Shown here piece after piece: positions 1 to 6,767 of a DNA stretch of 57,659 bases. A program made the position numbers and the translations under genes. The stretch covers positions 1 through 57,659 of the forward strand of contig CAJTZO010000004.1 in the NCBI GenBank assembly GCA_910583755.1, in the 5' to 3' direction. The notes beneath the pieces were generated by a model that saw only the letters and a program-made list of their open reading frames with translations, had not been told where the DNA came from and made no database searches. Each line of letters starts with the position of its first letter. Positions within the stretch are counted from its first letter, which is position 1. This stretch comes from an uncultured Clostridia bacterium (GTDB lineage: Bacteria; Bacillota; Clostridia; Lachnospirales; Anaerotignaceae).

Positions 1-77
1 TGTACTTTCAATAAGGAGCTGTTGTCTATATCATTTTAACGTAACAGAACCATAATTTTATAAAGGAGAAATGAAAT

Positions 78-260
78 ATGGAAAAATTATTATATTCTAT
101 CAAAGAGGTAGCAACAATTTTAGGAATTAGTAAATCTCTTGTATACAAATTAGTGAAGCAAGAAAAAATTCCAATTTTAGAAATAGAAAATAGAAAACTG
201 ATTAAAGCTGAAACGATAGAGCAAATAGTATTAGGAAAAATAGATTTAAGAAAGAAGTGA
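78..260 (+). CDS. Excisionase-like helix-turn-helix protein
   Basis: A 60-residue protein made almost entirely of one winged-helix/HTH of the MerR/excisionase type: YSIKEVATILGISKSLVYKLVKQ fits the usual order of helix, recognition helix and short wing (roughly residues 6-45). Proteins of this size and fold immediately before a tyrosine integrase normally act as recombination directionality factors or regulators of the integrase gene. A ribosome binding site (AAAGGAGAAA) lies just upstream. The truncated integrase starts four bases after its stop, so both were one operon. With the integrase broken, this gene probably has no remaining excision role; it could still bind DNA. Confidence 0.8.
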   Translation: MEKLLYSIKEVATILGISKSLVYKLVKQEKIPILEIENRKLIKAETIEQIVLGKIDLRKK

Positions 261-264
261 TAAT

Positions 265-852
265 ATGGGAAGACGAGGAAATGGAGAGGGAACGATATAC
301 AAAAGAAAAGATGGAAAATGGACTGCTCAAATTACAGTTGATATTGATGAAATAACTGGAAAAGTGATTCGAAAAACATTTTATGGAAAACAAAGAAGAG
401 AAGTTGCAGAAAAACTAACAACATTTTTGAGTCAAAAAGAGAACTTTTTGACAAATGGAAAGCATATGAAATTAAAGGAATGGTTTCCATTATGGTTAAA
501 TACATATAATCAAAATGTAGCTTTTTCTACTTATGATGATTATGAAAGTAAAATTTATCTACATATCCTACCAGCACTAGGAGAAATAGAATTATGTGAA
601 TTAAAACCATTGATGATACAGAAACTTTATAATGAAAAAACGGTGTCTGGAAGAGTAGATGGTAGAGAAGGAGGATTATCCAGACATTCTATACGATATA
701 TTCATGTTGTATTAAGGGCGGCTTTAGAACAGGCAAAAAGAGAAGGATATTTAACTATCAATCCTGCTGATGCAGTAAAATTGCAGTATATAGTAAAAAA
801 ATCATTTTTATTAAGTGTTATTTCAAAAAGTAATAAAATATACTTATACTAG
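265..852 (+). pseudogene. Tyrosine integrase, 3'-truncated remnant
   Basis: The frame begins like a phage/ICE tyrosine recombinase. Residues 1-60 resemble the AP2-like arm-binding domain (GEGTIYKRKDGKW, followed by an arm rich in basic residues) and about residues 66-175 the SAM-like core-binding domain (LKEWFPLWL, RHSIRYIHVVLRAALEQAKREG, NPADAVKLQ). After about position 790 the sequence turns into low-complexity A/T with no family signal. The whole catalytic domain with its R-H-R-Y residues is missing; such proteins are normally near 380-400 residues, against 195 here. The gene ends about 120 bp from the 3' end of tRNA-Lys, the classic integration site. I infer an inactive remnant of an integrated element. 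Confidence 0.85.
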
Positions 853-921
853 TGAAATGGCTTTATTTTTTAGTAGCAATTCCAAAAGTCTTATCAATCC
901 GCCATATTTTAGCCCAAAAAT

Positions 922-960
922 AAAAAAACGGAACCCCATGACAAATGTCACAAAACTCCG
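922..960 (-). terminator. Rho-independent terminator of tRNA-Lys
   Basis: On the minus strand, directly after the tRNA 3' end, the sequence CGGAGTTTTGTGACA can pair over about 15 positions (several G-U) with TGTCATGGGGTTCCG, and is followed by a run of seven T. Distance and direction fit termination of the tRNA-Lys transcript. Confidence 0.75.
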
Positions 961-969
961 CTTTTTAAA

Positions 970-1042
970 TGCACCTTTAGGGGCTCGAACCCTAGACCCA
1001 CTGATTAAGAGTCAGTTGCTCTACCAACTGAGCTAAAGGTGC
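970..1042 (-). tRNA. tRNA-Lys (anticodon CTT)
   Basis: A 73-nt cloverleaf reads on the minus strand: acceptor GCACCTT pairs with AAGGTGC, followed by discriminator A; D-arm GCTC/GAGC; anticodon stem ACTGA/TCAGT with loop CTCTTAA, so the anticodon is CTT (lysine, AAG codons); T-arm TAGGG/CCCTA with loop TTCGAGC. The CCA end is not encoded. It has its own consensus promoter and terminator. The gene's 3' end faces the integrase remnant, as in tRNA genes used as attachment sites. No duplicated 3' fragment of the tRNA was found in the window. Confidence 0.97.
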
Positions 1043-1063
1043 AGATAATATTAACTGCAAAAT

Positions 1064-1092
1064 ATGATACAGGAAAAAAAATGATTTGTCAA
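1064..1092 (-). promoter_or_regulatory. Sigma-A-type promoter of tRNA-Lys
   Basis: On the minus strand TTGACA (1087-1092) is followed after exactly 17 bp by TATCAT (1064-1069), about 22 bp before the tRNA 5' end. A near-consensus housekeeping promoter. Confidence 0.8.
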
Positions 1093-1111
1093 TAAAATTT
1101 TATAAAAAAAG

Positions 1112-1408
1112 TTACAAATTTATAATATTGTATATTTTATCTCCAACATTAAGAAAATGAAAATTTGCATTATCATACAAAGTAAAGCCAATATTAAAAG
1201 AACCTGATATGGAAGAAAAAACATCAATTTTTTTGACTTTAAAAATAAAATTTCCAGTTTGGGTTTTTATGATGATATCTTGATGAACAAGGTTTAAATT
1301 ATTGAAGTTTTTCATTAGATAATCTGCCTTTACGCCACATACAATTCTTTTATCTTTTTCACCATTTTTCAATATAAAACTAATTTCTATCAAAAATTTT
1401 AATTTCAT
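1112..1408 (-). CDS. Hypothetical protein, 98 aa
   Basis: I do not recognise this family. The protein starts MKLKFLIEISFILKNG and is mostly alternating hydrophobic and polar residues, which suggests a small beta-rich cytosolic domain; there is no signal peptide or membrane helix. A strong ribosome binding site (GGAAGGAAGG) seven or so bases upstream of the ATG supports it as a real gene. It sits alone between tRNA-Lys and a divergently read small gene, in the region likely reshaped by an integrative element, so it may be cargo. A function cannot be assigned. Confidence 0.6.
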   Translation of the reverse strand: MKLKFLIEISFILKNGEKDKRIVCGVKADYLMKNFNNLNLVHQDIIIKTQTGNFIFKVKKIDVFSSISGSFNIGFTLYDNANFHFLNVGDKIYNIINL

Positions 1409-1503
1409 TTTTTATCCTTCCTTCCATTATATTTTACTATAAGAAATCATATCATAATGTTCTAATGCATATATTGAATCATCTGTCTGATATAAGGAGG
1501 AAT

Positions 1504-1665
1504 ATGATGTATTCTGTATATAATCGTTCTATTCCAATTTCTTTTCAAAATTCACTTTATTGTGGAACAGAATCCAAGCAAAATGATATAACAGAAATAA
1601 AACAAACACCTGAAAATCAGTTTTTTATTGTGCTATTGTTACTTTTATTAATTTCCTTATCATAA
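1504..1665 (+). CDS. Small protein with C-terminal membrane tail, ~53 aa
   Basis: I start this at the ATGATG just after a perfect AAGGAGG site (1494-1500) rather than at an upstream ATG at 1465 that has no ribosome binding site. The product is about 53 residues: a polar N-terminal part with one cysteine and a leucine-rich tail (FFIVLLLLLLISLS) able to span the membrane, leaving no cytoplasmic anchor after it. Very small hydrophobic proteins of this kind in spore formers are sometimes spore-associated, but nothing here proves that. An inverted repeat resembling a terminator follows 10 bp after the stop. Confidence 0.55.
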   Translation: MMYSVYNRSIPISFQNSLYCGTESKQNDITEIKQTPENQFFIVLLLLLLISLS

Positions 1666-1675
1666 TAACCATTTC

Positions 1676-1710
1676 AGCGTGTCTATTCAATTGGCACGCT
1701 AAAATTTTGC
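1676..1710 (+). terminator. Probable terminator after the small membrane-tail gene
   Basis: AGCGTGTC (1676-1683) pairs with GGCACGCT (1693-1700) around a 9-nt loop, followed by AAAATTTT. Stem is good, the T-run is short, so termination may be partial. Confidence 0.5.
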
Positions 1711-1914
1711 AATAACTATGCATTTTATAAATTCAAATACATATATTGCTTACTATAAAAATATGAAAACTAACATTTTGTTAAAATTGTGTTTTCAAAC
1801 AACAAACAGAGTTTTGTACAAATGTTTGAGGCGTAGCCTCAAGGTTTTCTACTGCTTTTCAGATTTATCGACTACAAAATACAAGCCAAAACTTTTAAAT
1901 CATGCTATGTTGTC
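1701..1914. other. Non-coding stretch with a short hairpin
   Basis: No convincing gene: the only frame lacks a ribosome binding site and any recognisable content. A perfect 7-bp hairpin, TTGAGGC-GTA-GCCTCAA, lies at 1826-1842 and has no T-run. Its reverse complement resembles the start of the dispersed repeat found at 24718 and 40002 (AAAACCTTGAG near its left end), so it may be a fragment of that element. Confidence 0.4.
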
Positions 1915-2877
1915 TTAGCTTTTAATTCCATAAATATTTGACAGACAAATTATTTTTTCAGCCCAATTTATATGAGTTTTATACTCATTCATTCTTTCAT
2001 GGGAAACGCTTGCACATACAAGTTCTTCTTTATTTTTATTCCAATTTAATATTGCTTTTGCATCATCAAAATCTTTTTTGATTATCATATATGCTTCATT
2101 AATCACCGGTATTTGCTTAGGATGAATTGCCGTTTTGCCTATAAAACCGCAGAATTTATCGTCCTCAAGTTCACTTTTAAGTCCTTCAAGCCAATTATAT
2201 CCGTTATAATATTCCCATACAGGACCTGATATAACATATGTTAATCCAAACACGCTTATGATGTCTGAAAAAATACTCTCTATAGGAGCTATTTTATGTA
2301 TTGACTGGTCGCTGTGCCTTCTAAAACCAAAATTATTACATAAATCATTCCCACCAACTCTTATATTAAGAACATAATCATAAACTTTATCAAGTTTATA
2401 TTTTAATTCATATAAAATATTATATCTTTGAGACAAATTAATCATAGAAGGACTTTCTAAAATAGGCATCATATAAATTTTTTTGTGAGCAACCTCATTT
2501 GCTTCCATTACTTTTTTTATATATTCATCAGCGTTGTCAAGAGAAAACTTAGGGAAAATAAATCCTGATATTATTTCTCTTTCTTCTTTTAAACTATTAA
2601 ATAAATATGTGATTTGCTCAGGATTTCTCACACGTATGAAAATTTTAGGTAAAAAAAAATTCTTCCTGAAACTTTCAGCAAATATTTTACGAACAGAATT
2701 TATTAATATTTGCTGTGCCTTAAAAATAGTGTTATCTGCTATACTATCCTCAAGACATAACGCAACAGAAAACTTATTCCCCAATTTATTATTAACAAGG
2801 GCATCTACTATACTACTATTATTTGCCGGACAATATAATAATGCACCTACGCTGAAACATTCTTCATATATATTCAT
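1915..2877 (-). CDS. CitE-like HpcH/HpaI-family C-C lyase of a Ter stress operon
   Basis: A 320-residue protein of the citrate-lyase-beta/HpcH fold. Visible family marks: ALCLEDSIAD (acidic Mg-site residues near 43-44), FIRVRNPEQ (substrate-phosphate or CoA arginine region near 82-84), GFIFPKF, ILESP, RVGGNDL and the C-terminal GKTAIHPKQI. Length is normal for the family. Citrate lyase alpha and gamma subunits are absent, so this is not a citrate lyase. It is the last gene of a minus-strand set with TerD, two PRTase-type proteins and a HAD phosphatase, the context in which CitE-like enzymes are predicted to make or break a C-C bond in a nucleoside-like metabolite. RBS AAAGAGG precedes the ATG. 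The substrate is unknown. Confidence 0.85.
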   Translation of the reverse strand: MNIYEECFSVGALLYCPANNSSIVDALVNNKLGNKFSVALCLEDSIADNTIFKAQQILINSVRKIFAESFRKNFFLPKIFIRVRNPEQITYLFNSLKEEREIISGFIFPKFSLDNADEYIKKVMEANEVAHKKIYMMPILESPSMINLSQRYNILYELKYKLDKVYDYVLNIRVGGNDLCNNFGFRRHSDQSIHKIAPIESIFSDIISVFGLTYVISGPVWEYYNGYNWLEGLKSELEDDKFCGFIGKTAIHPKQIPVINEAYMIIKKDFDDAKAILNWNKNKEELVCASVSHERMNEYKTHINWAEKIICLSNIYGIKS

Positions 2878-2944
2878 TAGTTAACCTCTTTCCAATTTAT
2901 ATTACAGCCATATAATTGACTTTTTTTGCACTTAAATCTCTTCC

Positions 2945-3700
2945 TCAAATCAGCACATTATGTAAAATATATTTAAGCATTTCTTCTGAAAAAATTTTTT
3001 CGTTGTCAATACAAACAACATTCTTTTTCAAGAATTTATTATCACCCAAACTCTTTGGAGCTATCCCTATATCGGCGGCGTTAAGCATAGAAATATCAAA
3101 AATGCTATCACCAGATGCAATAGCCCTATGAGCGTTTATTTTCTTCTTAAATCTCTCAGCTCCATTTACCTTATTTAAATTTTTAGGTAAAACATATATT
3201 TTGACACCATTTAACATAATATCCACAACCGATAAATCAAGACTTTCCTCTAACTTTTTTATTACATCTTTAGAATGTTCGCTTTTAGTAAATACAAAAA
3301 GATTTTTTATGTTTCTTACTTCAAAATTAACTTTTTCATCACTCGCAAGAATTTCTTGTGCTTTCTTTAATTCTTCTCTGCTTCCTTTTGTAATCTCCAA
3401 AGATTCTTCGTACCATTTTTCGTCTTCTTTTCCATTTATCAGTAAAACTCCTCCATTACACACAAGAGCATATGTAAATTCCCCTATATCCATATTTATT
3501 CTTGCGTATTGCTCTTTCGTCCTTGTTGTAATAGGAACAAAAATAATCTTTCTATTAATTTCTTTAAGCATTTCAATGGAATTTCTTGTCATAAAAGAGA
3601 CTTTCCGACCATTATAAATTTCCACACTTTCTTTATCATTTCCAATATCGTGTTTATACGAATATATCAGCGTATTGTCCAAATCTGAAAAAAATACCAT
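2945..3700 (-). CDS. HAD-superfamily hydrolase of the Ter operon
   Basis: A 251-residue HAD phosphatase with a C2-type cap like sucrose-phosphate phosphatase or Cof proteins. Motif I is DLDNTLI with nucleophile D6 and acid D8; motif II lies in PITTR (about 56-60); motif IV is GDSIFDISML (about 197-206). A GGAGG site sits before the ATG. It lies 106 bp after terD and 67 bp before the CitE-like gene on the same strand, although a hairpin terminator is found between terD and this gene. In the Ter-linked biosynthetic module a HAD enzyme is expected to remove a phosphate from the ribosyl-phosphate product of the PRTases; this is inference from context. Confidence 0.88.
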   Translation of the reverse strand: MVFFSDLDNTLIYSYKHDIGNDKESVEIYNGRKVSFMTRNSIEMLKEINRKIIFVPITTRTKEQYARINMDIGEFTYALVCNGGVLLINGKEDEKWYEESLEITKGSREELKKAQEILASDEKVNFEVRNIKNLFVFTKSEHSKDVIKKLEESLDLSVVDIMLNGVKIYVLPKNLNKVNGAERFKKKINAHRAIASGDSIFDISMLNAADIGIAPKSLGDNKFLKKNVVCIDNEKIFSEEMLKYILHNVLI

Positions 3701-3743
3701 CCCTCTTTTTCCTCCGTTGTGTGTTTGTTTTGTCGCCTTAATG

Positions 3744-3773
3744 AAAAACCGTGAGCTTTGCCCACGGTTTTTT
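3744..3773 (-). terminator. Hairpin between terD and the HAD gene
   Basis: AAAACCGTG and CACGGTTTT form a near-symmetric stem around a GC-containing loop with T-runs on both sides, so it can act in either direction. On the minus strand it lies about 35 bp after the terD stop and inside the presumed operon, so it would lower transcription of the HAD and CitE-like genes relative to terD. Confidence 0.7.
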
Positions 3774-3806
3774 TACTTAAACCACTCATTTTTCAAATTT
3801 TCTTTT

Positions 3807-4412
3807 TTATTTGTGTCCTACCTTCCATTTCATTCCCCAGTTAAATGCTCTGTCAAGTTCCTGATGTCCCGTATAAAACTGTACTATTTTCTCAACGCTG
3901 AAAGTTTCATCATTTACATTTTCAAACAAAACTAATCCGCACATTAAATTTGGGGAATTATAGTTGTCCATTTTTACAACAATATCTTCGGCATTAGGAT
4001 ATTTTACGGTAACAATCGCATCTGCCTGCTGCCAGTTAGCCACTCCCTCATAAACAAATGTATAAACTAAAATTCTCTTTATTTCAGCGATTTTATTGCC
4101 ATTAATCCTTAAATTTTCGCCCTCTGTATTACTTCCTGTTCTGTCGTCACCATCTAAGGAAATAAAAGGTGGATTTGTGAAAGAGCCAAAAGAATTGCCA
4201 AGAGCTTGTACAGTGCCCTTAATTCCATTTTTCAGTTCAAACAGGCATCCCAAATCAAGATCAATTCCAGAACCGCCACCTAAAAATCCTGATAGAATAC
4301 CTTTTTTTACAGGTCGTGAATTCCAATTGAGATTTATAAGAATTTCACCAATACTTGTACCAGATTTTTTACTTAAATTTATTTTTTGACCTTTTTGTAG
4401 ATTTATAGCCAT
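3807..4412 (-). CDS. terD: TerD-family calcium-binding stress protein
   Basis: A 201-residue TerD/CABP-family protein. It opens with the typical INLQKGQKINL strand and carries both calcium-site blocks: GIDLDLGCLFEL (about 49-60) and LDGDDRTG with following GEN (about 86-100), plus a late GVANWQQAD block. A glycine-rich insertion (FLGGGSG) precedes the first block, as in many Firmicute members. TerD proteins bind calcium and are induced by envelope, tellurite and phage stress; how they act is unresolved. The protein is soluble and cytosolic. RBS AGGAGTG is present. It lies in an operon with the PRTase-type genes upstream, which identifies the operon as a Ter stress system. Confidence 0.92.
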   Translation of the reverse strand: MAINLQKGQKINLSKKSGTSIGEILINLNWNSRPVKKGILSGFLGGGSGIDLDLGCLFELKNGIKGTVQALGNSFGSFTNPPFISLDGDDRTGSNTEGENLRINGNKIAEIKRILVYTFVYEGVANWQQADAIVTVKYPNAEDIVVKMDNYNSPNLMCGLVLFENVNDETFSVEKIVQFYTGHQELDRAFNWGMKWKVGHK

Positions 4413-4500
4413 TACTTACACTCCTATTCTATTTTAACTCTGAAACTATCACACAAAGCGTAAGTTCTATTGACATACTGCTTTCTATAGGGTGGAAATT

Positions 4501-5559
4501 TTATACATCTTCTACTTTTTTTATAAGTCCGCAAGCTTTATAAAATTTAAGTGGATAGTATAAAACTTTTACGTTTCTTTCTTTTGCGAGTCTTTTTATA
4601 CCCTCAAGCTGAAAATCGTTTTTATTTTTTTCATTTATAAGTATTTTCCATGGAATACGTCTTAATAATACTCTTGTCGTTTCTCCTATCCCCGGTTTAA
4701 CAAAATTTATATTGTCAATATGAAATTTAAGTGCAATTTCTATTGCCTCATCAATACCTTTTCCTTTTGGTAGTTCCTCTGTTGTCTTATAGTTAAAATC
4801 AAATTCTTTTTCAATCGCATTTATAAAGTCATAGGACAAATCTGCATTTCTAAGATTGTCATAATAAATAGCACCATGAAAGTCATTTTCACCTATAATA
4901 TCACTTCGATAAAAGGTTCTGCTTATAAGCCCTGAGACAGTACAGTTAAGGCACGAACTGGGAATAAGGATATCCTCGTGAGTGCCGCATAAATCCGTAA
5001 TGTTGGCAGGATCCGCCAAAACGGCAATTTCATCAGAAACATTCGAATATTTTAAAAGAGCTTTTTTTAACTCTTTATATATTGCACCTTTCCCGCTCCA
5101 GCCATCAACAAAAAGAAGTTCCTCAGGCTTATGTCTTTCAAGAAGAAATTTCATTGCGTTTTTGTCTATTCCCTTATCTCGTATAATAGAAATGGTATAA
5201 TGTTTTATATTTATATTATATTTACTTAAAAGATATCTTTTAAGTAAAATGCCTATAGGAATACCCGCTCGTGCTAAAGATACAATAACAAACTTTTTTC
5301 TTGTCACCATAATTTTATCAGCTAAAACGCCTACAGCAAGTGCTGTAGGTTTTGAGTAATTTGTCAGTGCTTCTTTATATATTTTCATATACTCCTGTGT
5401 GGGCATATATTCAATAGGTAGCATTTCACTGTAATGTCTGCCTGACTGTATTAATTTTTCTCTTTCCTCTGTTTTCTGGGGCTCCACCATTCCTGTTATA
5501 TCTTTAAGCAAAATAATAACATCATCGTCTTTATAAGAGCTTTTCACCACTAACACCAC
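4501..5559 (-). CDS. StiP/PRTase-like protein with PELOTA-type RNA-binding tail
   Basis: A 352-residue protein matching the Ter-linked family known as StiP or PRTase_3. The N-terminal two thirds contain LIQSGRHYSEMLP (about 37-48), SLARAGIPIG (94-103), YTISIIRDKGID (121-132) and FVDGWSGKGA (150-159), the last standing where a phosphoribosyltransferase has its PRPP loop. Two CxxC-like cysteines lie at about 203-206. Residues about 283-352 form a separate domain (TRVLLRRIPWKILIN, VKVLYYPL) resembling the PELOTA RNA-binding domain. The gene overlaps the end of the upstream TRSP-type gene by 10 bp, so the two are translationally linked. Predicted role: base exchange or ribosylation in making a nucleoside-like molecule; no biochemical function is known to me. 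Confidence 0.85.
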   Translation of the reverse strand: MVLVVKSSYKDDDVIILLKDITGMVEPQKTEEREKLIQSGRHYSEMLPIEYMPTQEYMKIYKEALTNYSKPTALAVGVLADKIMVTRKKFVIVSLARAGIPIGILLKRYLLSKYNINIKHYTISIIRDKGIDKNAMKFLLERHKPEELLFVDGWSGKGAIYKELKKALLKYSNVSDEIAVLADPANITDLCGTHEDILIPSSCLNCTVSGLISRTFYRSDIIGENDFHGAIYYDNLRNADLSYDFINAIEKEFDFNYKTTEELPKGKGIDEAIEIALKFHIDNINFVKPGIGETTRVLLRRIPWKILINEKNKNDFQLEGIKRLAKERNVKVLYYPLKFYKACGLIKKVEDV

Positions 5560-6653
5560 CTGATTACATCTATATCTTTATTTCCACAGGTACAAAGAGC
5601 ATTTATAATTGTATTAAGCCCTTTTCTACTTAGACTGTAAGCGTCTGTTATAATATATACGCGGTCGTATTTATCAAGATTATAAATAAAAGTTTTTCTA
5701 TTATCATCATATAAACTAACAAGCTCATATCTTGAGTTAAGTATATAATCGGTGCTTTGGCTTACGTCAATGGGACTTCTAGTAGTTGCATGACATTTAA
5801 CGTCACAACCAGCATTTTTAAGCTTACTGCCTATATAAAGGGGTAAAAACATAAATTCTTCCGTTCCCAAAATCAAAATTTTTTTATTTTTTTCAAAATC
5901 AAATTTATTTTTCCATTCATGATAAAATTTTTCAAAACTATCTATAATTTCACTACCTGTTGTTAAACATCTTGTATCTACTCTATTTTTAAATTCTGTA
6001 TAATTTACATTAATTTTATAATCATTTTCATCAGCACTGACATATTTTCCGTCAGCATAGTACTTTTCTGCTATTTCAGGATATTTTTCATTATTTATTT
6101 TTAAAATGTAGTATATATCTATTTTTCTTTTGGAGTATTCTTTAATATTGTCGTTATTCATAGCATTTAATATTGAAATAACTGAAAACTTAAGTTTTTT
6201 TCCATATGTTTCATTTATTTTGTTTATAGCATTTAATATAGTGTTTCCAGTTGTTATTTCATCTTCAGCAAAAATTATTCTGTCTATTTTATTTATTATA
6301 CCATCTATATGGTTTTTTACAATTTTCTGCTGTACAGCGTGGCTATGAGTTTCCGAAAAAAACAAATATTGTGCTTTATCTATATTTTCCCTTGTAGTCT
6401 GAATACAATATGTATTTAACTTTACAGCCAAATATGCACCTATTGCTGTCGCTGTTTCTGCAAATCCTATTATAAGTATATTTTCTTTTAAATATTTGCC
6501 TTTTAAAATATTGCTTAAATCCTCAAACAAACAAAAAGTATCCTGTGGATTAACAGGAACATGTTTACCCTGAAACTTATTTACGATTAGATAATTTCTT
6601 TTAATATTATTTTCTCTTTTAGCTATTGATATTAATTCTTCTAATTTATACAT
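5550..6653 (-). CDS. Orotate-PRTase-like protein with TRSP domain
   Basis: A 367-residue protein, first gene of the Ter operon. ILIIGFAETATAIG (about 59-72) and the PRPP-loop variant FAEDEITTGNT (128-138) mark a type-I phosphoribosyltransferase fold. About residues 280-367 form the TRSP domain, named after the motif seen here as TTRSP (290-294), with a second Rossmann-like block RVYIITDAY. These fused PRTase-TRSP proteins occur almost only beside StiP-type PRTases and TerD. There is no clear ribosome binding site before the ATG (the upstream bases are A/T only), so translation may be weak or leader-dependent. The gene is read from a consensus promoter at 6723-6751. Confidence 0.86.
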   Translation of the reverse strand: MYKLEELISIAKRENNIKRNYLIVNKFQGKHVPVNPQDTFCLFEDLSNILKGKYLKENILIIGFAETATAIGAYLAVKLNTYCIQTTRENIDKAQYLFFSETHSHAVQQKIVKNHIDGIINKIDRIIFAEDEITTGNTILNAINKINETYGKKLKFSVISILNAMNNDNIKEYSKRKIDIYYILKINNEKYPEIAEKYYADGKYVSADENDYKINVNYTEFKNRVDTRCLTTGSEIIDSFEKFYHEWKNKFDFEKNKKILILGTEEFMFLPLYIGSKLKNAGCDVKCHATTRSPIDVSQSTDYILNSRYELVSLYDDNRKTFIYNLDKYDRVYIITDAYSLSRKGLNTIINALCTCGNKDIDVIRWC

Positions 6654-6722
6654 ATTTCAAATACTTAGTTAAAAATCCTAAATTTTTATTTTTTCGTCGT
6701 CAATTACTTTTAAATTTTGTTT

Positions 6723-6751
6723 ATTATATCATCAACAATTTTCCTTGTCAA
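6723..6751 (-). promoter_or_regulatory. Consensus sigma-A promoter of the Ter operon
   Basis: On the minus strand TTGACA (6746-6751) and TATAAT (6723-6728) are separated by exactly 17 bp, a perfect housekeeping promoter about 70 bp before the first Ter gene. No operator-like dyad is obvious over it. A perfect promoter is notable for a system usually thought of as stress-induced. Confidence 0.85.
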
Positions 6752-6767
6752 CATAGTTGGCTTACTT

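Noticed and set aside
815..1036. Open frame across the tRNA-Lys region
   Set aside because: It runs through the tRNA gene and its terminator, has no ribosome binding site and no protein-like composition.
1718..1918. 66-codon open frame on the plus strand
   Set aside because: No ribosome binding site, A/T-driven content, overlaps the end of the CitE-like gene.
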